Source: Alistipes sp. (GTDB taxonomy: Bacteria; Bacteroidota; Bacteroidia; Bacteroidales; Rikenellaceae). Taken from it: a stretch of DNA of 62,212 bases. The position numbers and the translations under genes were made by a program. Under the pieces are notes generated by a model, which ran no database searches, was not told where the DNA came from, and was given only the letters and a program-made list of their open reading frames with translations. The DNA lies in contig JAFQTX010000002.1 of the NCBI GenBank assembly GCA_017408825.1, positions 1 to 62,212 of the forward strand. Reading direction: 5' to 3'. This document shows, in pieces, positions 1 through 8,088 of this stretch (positions are counted from its first letter, which is position 1; the number at the start of each line of letters is the position of its first letter).

Positions 1-13
1 TATTTTGTCGTTC

Positions 14-139
14 TTTGCCGTGATAAGTCATTATCTACGTCCGCTAACGAATTATCAATAGCAATGAGCAGTACGTTTTAGTACAGCCCATCGCTATGAA
101 ATTCGCCGAGCGTTGTATCTAATGCCTTCTGACGGCAAA
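14..139 (+). repeat. Structured intergenic element, copy D (divergent)
   Basis: This 126-nt element folds on itself. The outer arms TTTGCCGT (14-21) and ACGGCAAA (132-139) pair, followed by the internal loop GAT/CTG and an AAG/CTT pair. An inner stem joins ATAGCAATGAGC (58-69) with GCCCATCGCTAT (86-97). Its apex is a 4-bp GTAC/GTAC hairpin with the 6-nt loop GTTTTA. The same plan occurs at 3409, 28061 and 36646 with different stem sequences. The gene on its left lies outside the window, so its relation to a stop codon cannot be seen. No known RNA or repeat family is recognised. Confidence 0.7.
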
Positions 140-147
140 ATATGCTC

Positions 148-240
148 GCCCTCAAAATGCTCATTTACGCCGAGTAAACTCCGCTTTTTCGGGCTTCGCA
201 AGCCTAAAACTACATCTTTTTATTCAGCCTGATAACAAAA
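148..240 (+). repeat. Intergenic repeat arm, MITE-free copy
   Basis: This segment runs from the CTCGCCCTCAAA block to the GATAACAAAACGG block and is closely similar to 49261-49552. In that copy, and in the reverse-strand copy at the right end of the window, a 192-bp inverted-repeat element interrupts the sequence after ACATCTTT. The copy here reads straight through from ACATCTTT to TTATTCAG. It therefore serves as the empty site for that insertion. No coding potential is seen. Confidence 0.75.
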
Positions 241-274
241 CGGAGGTGGCTAATTAACTTTTTAGTCACCTCCG
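241..274. terminator. Hairpin with CTAATTAACTTTTTAG apex
   Basis: CGGAGGTGG pairs with its complement near TCACCTCCG around an apex reading CTAATTAACTTTTTAG. A near-identical hairpin in reverse orientation lies at 62016-62053. One with a different stem but the same apex lies at 10100-10135. It is probably an intrinsic terminator, or a mobile hairpin used as one. It closes a composite repeat (14-274) upstream of the secDF promoter. Confidence 0.6.
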
Positions 275-342
275 TGAAAAGCAAAAAGTTGGCCTATTAC
301 CCATAAAGAGCAGCGGGAGTCAAAAATTATCGCAGTCTACGG

Positions 343-372
343 TTGTGGATTGCGATTTTTTTTATATCTTTG
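343..372 (+). promoter_or_regulatory. Predicted secDF promoter
   Basis: TTG (343-345) and TATCTTTG (365-372) are separated by 19 nt, matching the Bacteroidota primary-sigma consensus TTTG-N19-TAnnTTTG. The implied leader before the secDF ATG at 494 is about 115 nt. Confidence 0.7.
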
Positions 373-493
373 CACGATTAACGCACATATGCGAGTGCGC
401 ACGAGGCCTAAGGTCTTGAGTGTTGCGATGAATATTCGCCTGTGTAAAATGTTGAAATTACTAAAAATCAAATAATTACAAAACTTTTTAACA

Positions 494-3409
494 ATGCAGA
501 GTAAAGGAATTATTAAGTGGCTGGCAGCGCTCTTAGCGCTCGCTTGCGTCTTCCAGCTCTCGTTCACCTTCGTAACTCGCAAGGTGGAGGCAGATGCTGC
601 GAAGCAGGAGAATCCCCAGGCTTATCTCGATGAGAAGTGGGATGAAGTAGTTTACAACCTCGGTGTGGTGGAGTACACCTACGCTGATTGTAAGAATCGT
701 GAGCTCAACTTGGGTCTTGACCTTAAGGGTGGTATGAACGTCATGCTCGAGATTAAGGCAGAGGACGTTATTCGTGCCAATGCCGAGAGCAAGGGCGCTG
801 TCCGCAAGGATGCAGAGCTCAACGCTCGTATGGAGAAGGCGTTGTACGAGGCGGCTAAGGCTGAGGGTGCTTCAGCAACTGTTGATGCATTCATCGCAGC
901 AAGCAACGCTGAGGACCTCGCTAAGATCTTCAATACCGACGATACAGCAGTGTTGGCAACAGATCTTAAGAACCTCGTAGATGGCTCAGTAAGTGCAGCT
1001 TTCAACGTGTTGCAGAACCGTATCGACCTTCTTGGTGTTACTCAGCCTAACATCCAGCTCGTAACAGGTACAAACCGTATCTCTGTTGAGCTTCCAGGTG
1101 TTAAGGAGCCTGAGCGTGTAGGTAAGCTCCTCGCTTCTACTGCTAACCTCGAGTTCTGGGAGGTATACGAGCGTGCCGACATCAACGATGTTACTGCAGT
1201 GCTCTATGGCGATGACCTCAATGAGGCTGTTCGTGACTACCTCGATGATAATACCAATCTTACAGAGGAGGAGATTGCTGCTAAGTTGCCACGTCAGCTG
1301 ATCCATGCATCGTACACAGTAGTGACTGACAAGGGTGAGTCTGTTCAGCAGTATGTATCGGCTCCTTACGTAGGTGTTGCTGATAAGGAGAACATCGATA
1401 TGCTTAACGAGTACTTCAGCCTTCCTGCTATCAAGGCGTTGTTCCCTGCTGAGCTTGAGCTTGCTTGGTCAAATAAGAGCGTGAATAACAGCTCTAAGGG
1501 TGAGTACTTGCTCTACGCTTTGCGTGGTGAGAATGGTATTGCTGCTCCTGTGTTGGATGGTACAGGCATCACCAACTCTCGTGCTCAGGGTGGCCAGAAT
1601 GGTGGCTTCGAGGTGTCAATGTCTATGGACCGTGAGACCTCTATCAAGTGGGCAGAGATCACTGAGCGTAATACTGATAAGTTGATCGCTATCGTGTTGG
1701 ATGGCTATGTATACTCAGCACCTAAGTCTAACGGCCGTATCGATGGTGGTCAGTCATCTATCACTGGTGGCTTCGACGCTCAGGAGGCTGAGGACCTTGC
1801 AAGTGTGCTTAACTCTGGTAAGGCTCCAGCACCTGCAACAATCATCTACTCAGAGGTTGTAGGTCCATCACTCGGTGCTAAGGCTATCAAAGATGGTCTT
1901 GTGTCGTTCGCTCTTGCCTTCTTGCTCGTGTTGGTATACATGGCATTCTTCTACAAGGGTGCTGGTATGATGGCAAACATCGCCCTCCTGTTCAACGTAC
2001 TCTTGCTCATGGGTGTACTTGTGTCGTTTGGTGCAGTATTGACACTCCCAGGTATCGCAGGTATCGTGCTTACAATGGGTATGGCTGTGGATGCTAACGT
2101 CATCATCTTCGAGCGTATTAAGGAGGAGCTTCGTGCCGGCAAGGGTCTTTCGTTGGCTATCAAGGATGGTTTCTCTAACGCTTACTCAGCAATTATCGAC
2201 GGTAACCTTACCACAATCATCACTGGTATCGTTCTCTTCTTCTTCGGTACAGGTCCAGTGAAGGGCTTCGCTACAACATTGGTTGCTGGTATCCTCACAT
2301 CGTTGTTCTGCTCGATCTTCATCACTCGTGTATTGCTCGAGGCACGTGCTACACGTAAGGGCTCTATCTCGTTCTCTTCGAAGCTCACTGAGAACTTCTT
2401 GCAGAATGTTAAGTTTAGCTTTATCTCTAAGCGTAAGATTTCGTACATCGTATCAGGTGTACTCCTTCTTCTTTCAGTAGTATCGTTCTTCACCCTCGGT
2501 CTTAACCGTGGTATCGACTTCACTGGTGGTCGTACATATGTTGTTAAGTTCGACCAGACTGCTGATGAGGATGCTCTCCGCAAGAACCTTGGCGAGCAGT
2601 TTGCACAGATTAAGGATGCTGCAAACACCTCATTTGAGGTTAAGCAGTTTGGTGGCGAGGATCAGGTGCGTATCATCACACAGTTTGAGCCTACAGCCGA
2701 GATGATCGCTGAGGCTAAGGCTGCTGCAGGTGCTAATGCTGAGGATATCGACGCAAACTACATCGTTGCAAACTATATCTACGAGGCATCTAAGGATCTC
2801 TACTCAACAGCTATCGACCGTGAGGCCTTCATCAATCCAGATAATGGTAAGGGTATCACCTCATCGGAGCAGGTGGGTAGCGCTATCTCAAGCGAGATGA
2901 CAACAAACTCAATCATCGCCGTTGTTATCTCACTCGTAGCTATCGGTCTCTATATCGCAGTACGTTTCCGCCGTTGGCAGTGGGCACTCGGTGCTACCGC
3001 AGCTTTGGCTCACAACGCACTCTTGGTAATTGGTCTATTCTCAATGCTCTATGCCGTTATGCCTTTCAACTTGGAGGTTAATCAGGCATTCATCGCTGCG
3101 ATCTTGACCATCATCGGTTACTCAATCAACGATACTGTGGTTATCTTCGACCGTATCCGTGAGTATATCGGTCTCTATCCAAAGCGTGATATGAAGACAA
3201 ATATCGATTCGGCTATCTGCGCTACATTGTCACGTACGATCAATACTTCGGGTACTACTCTTGTTACTCTCCTCTCGATCTTTATCTTCGGTGGTGAGAC
3301 TATCCGTGGTTTCGTATTTGCATTGATCCTCGGTGTTATTATCGGTACCTACTCTTCAGTATTTATCGCTACGCCTATTGCATATGATCTTCAGCGCAAG
3401 AACAAGTAA
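494..3409 (+). CDS. secDF: Protein translocase subunit SecDF (fused)
   Basis: Inner-membrane SecD and SecF are joined in one 971-residue chain, the usual Bacteroidota form. They use the proton gradient to pull SecA/SecYEG substrates out on the periplasmic side. One N-terminal membrane segment (about 8-27) precedes the large periplasmic P1 region. Five segments at about 465-620 close the SecD half and include the motif DANVIIFERI near 530. The SecF half begins near 650, carries GIDFTGG near 674 and ends with five segments including INDTVVIFDRI near 875. The ATG at 494 follows a good promoter. The gene stands alone; secA is 7 kb downstream on the other strand. The TAA stop is shared with the first base of a structured repeat element. 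Confidence 0.97.
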   Translation: MQSKGIIKWLAALLALACVFQLSFTFVTRKVEADAAKQENPQAYLDEKWDEVVYNLGVVEYTYADCKNRELNLGLDLKGGMNVMLEIKAEDVIRANAESKGAVRKDAELNARMEKALYEAAKAEGASATVDAFIAASNAEDLAKIFNTDDTAVLATDLKNLVDGSVSAAFNVLQNRIDLLGVTQPNIQLVTGTNRISVELPGVKEPERVGKLLASTANLEFWEVYERADINDVTAVLYGDDLNEAVRDYLDDNTNLTEEEIAAKLPRQLIHASYTVVTDKGESVQQYVSAPYVGVADKENIDMLNEYFSLPAIKALFPAELELAWSNKSVNNSSKGEYLLYALRGENGIAAPVLDGTGITNSRAQGGQNGGFEVSMSMDRETSIKWAEITERNTDKLIAIVLDGYVYSAPKSNGRIDGGQSSITGGFDAQEAEDLASVLNSGKAPAPATIIYSEVVGPSLGAKAIKDGLVSFALAFLLVLVYMAFFYKGAGMMANIALLFNVLLLMGVLVSFGAVLTLPGIAGIVLTMGMAVDANVIIFERIKEELRAGKGLSLAIKDGFSNAYSAIIDGNLTTIITGIVLFFFGTGPVKGFATTLVAGILTSLFCSIFITRVLLEARATRKGSISFSSKLTENFLQNVKFSFISKRKISYIVSGVLLLLSVVSFFTLGLNRGIDFTGGRTYVVKFDQTADEDALRKNLGEQFAQIKDAANTSFEVKQFGGEDQVRIITQFEPTAEMIAEAKAAAGANAEDIDANYIVANYIYEASKDLYSTAIDREAFINPDNGKGITSSEQVGSAISSEMTTNSIIAVVISLVAIGLYIAVRFRRWQWALGATAALAHNALLVIGLFSMLYAVMPFNLEVNQAFIAAILTIIGYSINDTVVIFDRIREYIGLYPKRDMKTNIDSAICATLSRTINTSGTTLVTLLSIFIFGGETIRGFVFALILGVIIGTYSSVFIATPIAYDLQRKNK

Positions 3410-3536
3410 TTTCTTGTGATAAGGGGTCATTCTCGGCCCATCCCAAAACTAAACCACCGCAGGCTGTACGCTTCAGTACTATCCTGCGGTGGTTTCTTTT
3501 GCGATAGACCAAGCCTAACCCCTTCTGACAAGAAAT
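3409..3536 (+). repeat. Structured stop-codon-associated element, copy A
   Basis: The element starts on the last base of the secDF TAA. Outer arms ATTTCTTGT and ACAAGAAAT (3528-3536) pair. A GAT/CTG internal loop follows, then AAGGGGT pairs with ACCCCTT. A 13-bp inner stem joins 3451-3463 (AAACCACCGCAGG) to 3483-3495. Its apex is a GTAC/GTAC hairpin (3466-3479) with the loop GCTTCA. Linkers GGCCCATCCCAAAA and CTTTTGCGATAGACC are nearly identical to those of copy B at 36646. It may also terminate secDF transcription, but the inner stem is not followed by a long T-run. Confidence 0.8.
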
Positions 3537-3579
3537 GGGGTCGTGGGGCTAATCAAGGAGTTGTAGTTCAAGTAGGATA

Positions 3580-3665
3580 TCAAGACAGTAAGACATTAAG
3601 AGGTCGGGTATCAGGGGTTGTCCGCAACCATCTTAATTCTCCACATGTCCTAATTGTCTTAATCT
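3580..3665. repeat. Degenerate GACATTAAG / GGTCGGGTATCA repeat
   Basis: Short 9-nt-spaced units such as AAGACAGTA and AGACATTAA precede GAGGTCGGGTATCA and a block with CCGCAACCATCTTAATT. The same string order recurs near 20.69, 25.2, 36.9, 45.3 and 61.2 kb. No gene is supported in 3410-3751. The 90-codon frame there runs through element A and this repeat and is not believed. Confidence 0.55.
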
Positions 3666-3697
3666 CTTTTGCCGAGTACAAATTTTAGCCCTAATAC

Positions 3698-3728
3698 TTT
3701 GTGTTTGTTACATAATTTTTTAACTTTG
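3698..3728 (+). promoter_or_regulatory. Predicted promoter of the ybbR-like/coaE operon
   Basis: TTTG (3698-3701), 19 nt, then TAACTTTG (3721-3728): an exact match to the Bacteroidota promoter pattern. It lies about 25 nt before the first ATG of the operon. Confidence 0.75.
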
Positions 3729-3751
3729 CAATGTGTAATTCACTCTAATTG

Positions 3752-4171
3752 ATGATGAACAAGATTAAGGAGATATTGAAGAAGATACGTAGCTATATTT
3801 CGCCCGTATATGTGACAATGCTATTTGCGGCATTTGTGCTGTGGTACATCACCAAACTTGGTGAGACATACACAACGGATCACGAGGTTGTTGCAATAAT
3901 TGATGGCGATCAGGAGCTTACCGTAAAGTGCACCATACGTGGTAAGGGCACAAATCTTGTGGGATATACACTCTTCTCGCGTCGTGATGTGTTTGATATC
4001 CCCTCTACTGAGCTGACGTTCGATATGAAGAGCGTTGCTGAGGATGGCACTCCTATGCACCACGTAGCCACCACATCGCTTCAGCAGGCTATTGCCGCAC
4101 GTATGACCGGTGTCGAGGTATTGTCAGTAGGTGCTGTGCCTCCTATCCCCTTTAAGTTAATGTGCGATTAG
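3752..4171 (+). CDS. Short YbbR-like membrane-anchored protein
   Basis: A product of about 139 residues has a basic N-terminus and one membrane segment at roughly 17-32 (YVTMLFAAFVLWYI), then about 100 presumably extracytoplasmic residues of beta-rich character. In Bacteroidales the gene just before coaE usually encodes a YbbR-domain protein of over 300 residues. This one matches in position and general layout but is much shorter. ATG codons at 3752 and 3755 are both possible, only 24-27 nt from the -7 box. The function of YbbR-like proteins here is unknown. The family assignment rests mainly on synteny. Confidence 0.7.
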   Translation: MMNKIKEILKKIRSYISPVYVTMLFAAFVLWYITKLGETYTTDHEVVAIIDGDQELTVKCTIRGKGTNLVGYTLFSRRDVFDIPSTELTFDMKSVAEDGTPMHHVATTSLQQAIAARMTGVEVLSVGAVPPIPFKLMCD

Positions 4172-4208
4172 GTGCTGATATTGAGTATTCACTATTAACT
4201 ATATATAT

Positions 4209-4808
4209 ATGTATAAGGTAGGATTAACTGGTGGTATCGGCTCGGGTAAGAGTACTGTATGCGCTATGCTTCGTGAGCGAGGTGTGGCCGTATATAGCTC
4301 GGATGAGCGTGCCAAGGAGCTTATGAACTCCGACTTTACAATCAAGGAGAGGATTATCGCACGATTTGGTGCAGAGAGCTTTGAGGATGGAGTGCTGAAT
4401 AGAGCCTACCTTGCCCAGCGAGTATTCGCCTCGGAGGAGGAGCTTGCAGCGCTTAATGCTATTGTTCATCCACGTGTTATGGAGGATTTCGAGGCGTGGG
4501 CCGAGAGTGCTGAGGGTGAATATGTGCTCCTTGAGTCGGCAATACTCTTCGAGTCGGGCTTTGACAGTAAGGTAGATATGGTTGTTGCTATAATGGCTCC
4601 CGAAGATTTGCGCATAGAGCGAGCCATGCAGCGCGATGGGGTAACTAAGGAGCAAGTCGTGGAGCGTATGCGCCGCCAGCTTAGCGACGAGGAGCGTTGC
4701 TCGCGTTCGAAGTATGCGATAGTGAATATCGAGCTTGAAGAGCTTGAAGAGGATGTCGAACAACTACACCGCCGCTTAAGCTATGATGCTCGCCAGCAAC
4801 ACGCTTAA
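4209..4808 (+). CDS. coaE: Dephospho-CoA kinase
   Basis: Catalyses the last step of coenzyme A synthesis, ATP-dependent phosphorylation of the 3'-hydroxyl of dephospho-CoA in the cytoplasm. The 199-residue length is normal. The P-loop GGIGSGKST is at 8-16, followed by the lid and substrate region with HPRVMEDFEAW near 88 and ESAILFESG near 112. The gene starts 38 nt after the YbbR-like gene and overlaps folP by 26 nt, so translation is probably coupled. Confidence 0.96.
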   Translation: MYKVGLTGGIGSGKSTVCAMLRERGVAVYSSDERAKELMNSDFTIKERIIARFGAESFEDGVLNRAYLAQRVFASEEELAALNAIVHPRVMEDFEAWAESAEGEYVLLESAILFESGFDSKVDMVVAIMAPEDLRIERAMQRDGVTKEQVVERMRRQLSDEERCSRSKYAIVNIELEELEEDVEQLHRRLSYDARQQHA

Positions 4809-5613
4809 TCTCAGTCGGGCGCAGGTTATGGCTATCATAAACCTCACGCCCGATTCGTTTTATGCTCAGAGCCGCAACCTTACGACTAAGGAGGCTCGAT
4901 GCAGTGTCGAGCGTGCTGTGGCGGATGGTGCTACGATTGTGGATCTCGGAGGCTACTCATCACGCCCCGGAGCACAGGATGTTACGGTGGATGAGGAGTG
5001 GCGTAGGGTTCGCCTTGGGCTCGAGGCTGTGCGTAGTGTCGATTGTGGGGTAGTTGTGTCGGTGGATACCTTCCGCAGTGAGATTGTGCGTCGTGCCGTG
5101 TGCGAGTTTGGCGATATTGTGGTGAACGATATCTCGGCAGGCGAGCTCGATGCTCAGATGATAGCTACGGTTGCCCGCTTAGGGCTTACCTACGTGGCTA
5201 TGCATATGCGTGGTGTGCCCGAGACAATGCAATCTATGACACACTATGAGTCGGGTGTGGTATGCAGTGTTGTGGACTACTTTCGCAAGCGTGCAAAGCA
5301 GCTTGAGGATGCCGGTGTTATGCCTGAGCGCATAATCCTTGATCCGGGCTTTGGCTTTGCTAAGAGTGCGGAGCAGAACTATGAGCTGCTCACTCATCTG
5401 TCGGCTCTCGCTGAGTTGGGCTATACTACTCTTGCGGGCGTGTCCCGAAAATCAATGATATATCGACCATTAGGTATAACCGCCGAGGAGTCGCTTCCCG
5501 GGTCGTTGGCCTTTGCATGGGAGGCATTGCGTGGTGGTGCACGGATTATTCGTGTACACGATGTAGCACCTACACGTCAGTTAGTAGATCTCTTTAACCA
5601 CTATAACGGATGA
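4783..5613 (+). CDS. folP: Dihydropteroate synthase
   Basis: Condenses 6-hydroxymethyl-dihydropterin diphosphate with p-aminobenzoate in folate synthesis; this is the sulfonamide target. The 276-residue TIM-barrel protein shows [10 protein letters not shown] near 17, [11 protein letters not shown] near 55, a VDTFRSE block near 94, VNDISAG near 116, [10 protein letters not shown] near 186 and GVSRKSM near 222. All main pterin and phosphate loops are present. The start at 4783 overlaps coaE, and its TGA overlaps the lolD start as ATGA. Confidence 0.96.
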   Translation: MMLASNTLNLSRAQVMAIINLTPDSFYAQSRNLTTKEARCSVERAVADGATIVDLGGYSSRPGAQDVTVDEEWRRVRLGLEAVRSVDCGVVVSVDTFRSEIVRRAVCEFGDIVVNDISAGELDAQMIATVARLGLTYVAMHMRGVPETMQSMTHYESGVVCSVVDYFRKRAKQLEDAGVMPERIILDPGFGFAKSAEQNYELLTHLSALAELGYTTLAGVSRKSMIYRPLGITAEESLPGSLAFAWEALRGGARIIRVHDVAPTRQLVDLFNHYNG

Positions 5614-6260
5614 TTAAGGTAGAAAATATTGTTAAGCGCTTTGGCTCGCTCGAGGTGTTACACGGCGTGTCGCTCGAGGTTAAGCGTGGCGAGATACTCT
5701 CGATCGTGGGTGCCAGTGGTGCTGGTAAGAGCACGTTACTTCAGATTATAGGTACGCTTATGCAGCCCGATGCGGGTAGTGTTACGCTCGATGGGGTGTC
5801 GCCCAAGGGTATGGGCGAGCGTGAGTTGTCGGAGTTTCGCAATAAGAGGGTAGGCTTTGTCTTTCAGTTCCACCATCTTCTCGAGGAGTTCTCGGCACGT
5901 GAGAATGTTATGCTTCCGATGCTTATCGGTGGAGCGCAGCGTGGCGAGGCTGAGCGTCGTGCCGACGAGCTGTTGCAGTTGGTTGGTATGTCGCATCGTG
6001 TCTCACATCGCCCCTCGGCACTCTCGGGAGGTGAGCAACAGCGTGTGGCCATAGCACGTGCCTTGGCTAATAACCCTGCTGTGGTGCTTGCCGATGAGCC
6101 TACGGGAAATCTCGACTCGGCAACACGTGAGGATATACAGCGTCTGTTCTTCGACCTACGTGAGCGTACCCGTCAGACCTTTATCATCGTCACGCACGAT
6201 GAGAAACTTGCAGATATGTCGGACCGTAAAATTGTGATGAGCGATGGACGTATTAAGTAG
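5610..6260 (+). CDS. lolD: Lipoprotein-release ABC transporter ATPase LolD
   Basis: ATPase subunit of a LolCDE/MacB-type exporter. It most likely powers release of lipoproteins from the inner membrane toward the outer membrane. Of 216 residues, Walker A GASGAGKS is at 34-41, the signature SGGEQQR at 139-145, and Walker B plus D-loop ([13 protein letters not shown]) at 158-170. The permease partner is not in the window. A MacB-type or FtsE-like role is possible, but the length and the [12 protein letters not shown] region fit LolD. It starts inside the folP stop (ATGA) and overlaps the next gene by 17 nt. Confidence 0.9.
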   Translation: MIKVENIVKRFGSLEVLHGVSLEVKRGEILSIVGASGAGKSTLLQIIGTLMQPDAGSVTLDGVSPKGMGERELSEFRNKRVGFVFQFHHLLEEFSARENVMLPMLIGGAQRGEAERRADELLQLVGMSHRVSHRPSALSGGEQQRVAIARALANNPAVVLADEPTGNLDSATREDIQRLFFDLRERTRQTFIIVTHDEKLADMSDRKIVMSDGRIK

Positions 6261-7035
6261 TGATCTGTCGCACGCAGAGTTGCGAGATCTTCTCGAGTCG
6301 CTTCACGATAGGTATAATCGTGAGTCGTTCATCGAGCCCGACCCTATCAGCGTGCCACACTCCTTCACCGAGCAGGTGGACCGTGAGATTGCTGGGTTTA
6401 TGGCCTCGACAATAGCCTGGGGCAACCGTAAGGCGATAGTTAAAAGCGCCCATCGTATGATGCAGTATATGGATAACTCGCCACGTGACTTTGTCCTCAA
6501 TGCCTCGACCTCGGAGCTTGACTTCCTACGCACCTATGTTCACCGTACCTTTAACGGTGAGGACTTCCGTCAGTTTGTGCTCTCGCTTCGCCACATCATC
6601 GAGCGCTGGGGCTCTATCGGAGGCTTTTTCGAGAGTAGCTACGAGCAGTATGGCGATATGCGTCGAGTGTTGTCGGAGTTTCGTCGTGAGTTCTTCGCCA
6701 TGGAGCATAATCCCCACGCTGAGAAGCATCTATCGTCTATCGACAAGGGTGCTGCCTGCAAGCGCCTGAATATGTATCTGAGGTGGATGGTGCGTCGTGA
6801 TGATCGTGGTGTAGACTTTGGTCTATGGCGCAAGATACCTATGTCGGCACTCTATCTTCCACTCGACATTCATACTGGCCGTATTGGCCGTCAGATGGGA
6901 CTTCTTAGGCGTAAGCAGAATGACTGGAAGGCTGTTGAGGAGATTACGGCCTCGTTGCGTGAGATGTGCCCCGAGGACCCTACACGCTACGACTACTCGT
7001 TGTTTGGCCTCGGTATCTCGGGCGATAACCTTTAA
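6244..7035 (+). CDS. TIGR02757 family protein (function unknown)
   Basis: A 263-residue soluble protein of a family common in Bacteroidota and some other phyla, with no assigned reaction. Recognisable blocks are the N-terminal LHDRYN, a central [11 protein letters not shown], and a C-terminal half with [19 protein letters not shown] (near 215-235) and [15 protein letters not shown] at the end. The helical character and this C-terminal pattern loosely recall HhH-GPD-like folds, but I would not assign glycosylase activity. It overlaps lolD by 17 nt and lies 2 nt before the trmN6 frame. Confidence 0.88.
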   Translation: MDVLSSDLSHAELRDLLESLHDRYNRESFIEPDPISVPHSFTEQVDREIAGFMASTIAWGNRKAIVKSAHRMMQYMDNSPRDFVLNASTSELDFLRTYVHRTFNGEDFRQFVLSLRHIIERWGSIGGFFESSYEQYGDMRRVLSEFRREFFAMEHNPHAEKHLSSIDKGAACKRLNMYLRWMVRRDDRGVDFGLWRKIPMSALYLPLDIHTGRIGRQMGLLRRKQNDWKAVEEITASLREMCPEDPTRYDYSLFGLGISGDNL

Positions 7036-7043
7036 GCGTGGCG

Positions 7044-7724
7044 ATGTTTGAGTTTAAGCAGTTTAGCGTGGATGACGAGCAGTGCGCTATGAAGGTGGGT
7101 ACCGATGGTGTGTTGCTTGGTGCGTGGGCCGATGTGGCTGAGTCTAAGCATATCCTCGACATAGGTACGGGCAGTGGCCTTATAGCCTTGATGGTGGCGC
7201 AGCGCAGTGTCGAGGCTAAGGTTCTGGGTATTGATGTAGATGCGAATGCGGTATGTCAGGCTCGTAGTAATTTCGCAAAGTCTCCGTGGAGCGAGCGCCT
7301 TACTGCCGAGCAGTGCGATGTGCGTGAGCTATACACCGAGCAGCAGTTCGACCATATAGTGAGCAATCCTCCATACTTTGTTGAGACTACCGAGTCGCCT
7401 AACGAGGCACGTGCCACGGCTCGACACGCTACGCACTTGAAATTTGGCGATATTGTGGCCGTGGCTGAGCGTCTGCTGGTGGATGGTGGTAGGCTTAGTG
7501 TTATTCTCCCTACGGATGTGGCAGCGATGTTTCGCCGTGAGGCCTTCGAGCGCCTATGGCTCGTACGCCAAATGGATATCTCGACAAAGGAGGGTGAAGT
7601 ACCCCGCCGCACAATGATGGAGTTTCGTAAGACTTTGCATCCACAAAATCCTCGTTGCCATAGGCTCGCAATGCATAGCACTGAGTATCGTGAGTTGGTC
7701 AAGGATTTTTATCTAAATATCTAA
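7044..7724 (+). CDS. trmN6: tRNA1(Val) (adenine37-N6)-methyltransferase
   Basis: SAM-dependent methyltransferase that modifies A37 of tRNA-Val in E. coli (TrmN6/YfiC family). The 226-residue product has the N-terminal FKQFSVDDEQCAMKVGTDGV block typical of the family. SAM motif I ILDIGTGSGLIAL lies near 35 and the amine-methyltransferase motif SNPPYFVE near 108. ATG at 7044 is preferred over an in-frame GTG at 7038 because it fits the family's start. It is the last gene of the 3.7-7.7 kb run. Confidence 0.9.
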   Translation: MFEFKQFSVDDEQCAMKVGTDGVLLGAWADVAESKHILDIGTGSGLIALMVAQRSVEAKVLGIDVDANAVCQARSNFAKSPWSERLTAEQCDVRELYTEQQFDHIVSNPPYFVETTESPNEARATARHATHLKFGDIVAVAERLLVDGGRLSVILPTDVAAMFRREAFERLWLVRQMDISTKEGEVPRRTMMEFRKTLHPQNPRCHRLAMHSTEYRELVKDFYLNI

Positions 7725-8026
7725 AAAAAACTGAATATTGAGTCTGTTTTGTCGAAGTTTGCAGTGATAAAATGTAGCGTTTTCCGCAACATTATTAGTC
7801 CTCCATTCCTCAAACTTATACTTACCTTTGTGTTGTAATTGCGGAATACGCAGTTTGATGGTGGCATTTAGGCTATTGCATTCACCGAAAAAACGACACA
7901 ATTTACACTACAAACTATCAATAGACACGCTACGGGTTGTACCTCAAGGTGTGTGTATGGTGTTTATGTTCGTCTGACTACTCAGTCGCACCTTTCGTGA
8001 GTAAACTATATCCACGCTTGGCTTTT
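7725..8026. other. Intergenic region before the lipoprotein gene
   Basis: About 300 nt with no credible ORF. A possible -7 box TACCTTTG (7823-7830) is present on the plus strand without a convincing -33 partner. Nothing else is recognised up to the inverted repeat at 8027. Confidence 0.4.
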
Positions 8027-8076
8027 TTAAGTTAAACGGTTGCCATCTATGACTTGGCAAATATTGTTTAACTTAA
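8027..8076 (+). promoter_or_regulatory. Perfect 11-bp inverted repeat upstream of lipoprotein
   Basis: TTAAGTTAAAC (8027-8037) is matched exactly by GTTTAACTTAA (8066-8076). Inside, TTGCC (8040-8044) can pair with GGCAA (8056-8060). The second arm ends 12 nt before the ATG at 8089. It could be an operator or an mRNA hairpin masking the start. There is no T-run of the kind that would make it a terminator of the preceding operon, apart from the T6 just before the first arm. Confidence 0.6.
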
Positions 8077-8088
8077 CATCAAGGTATT

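Noticed and set aside
3416-3688. 90-codon plus-strand ORF after secDF
   Set aside because: It runs through structured element A and a dispersed repeat, has no family resemblance, and is explained by the repeat sequence.
8028-8076. Inverted repeat as terminator of the trmN6 operon
   Set aside because: It lies over 300 nt from the trmN6 stop, and no T-run follows the second arm; a role at the lipoprotein start is more likely.
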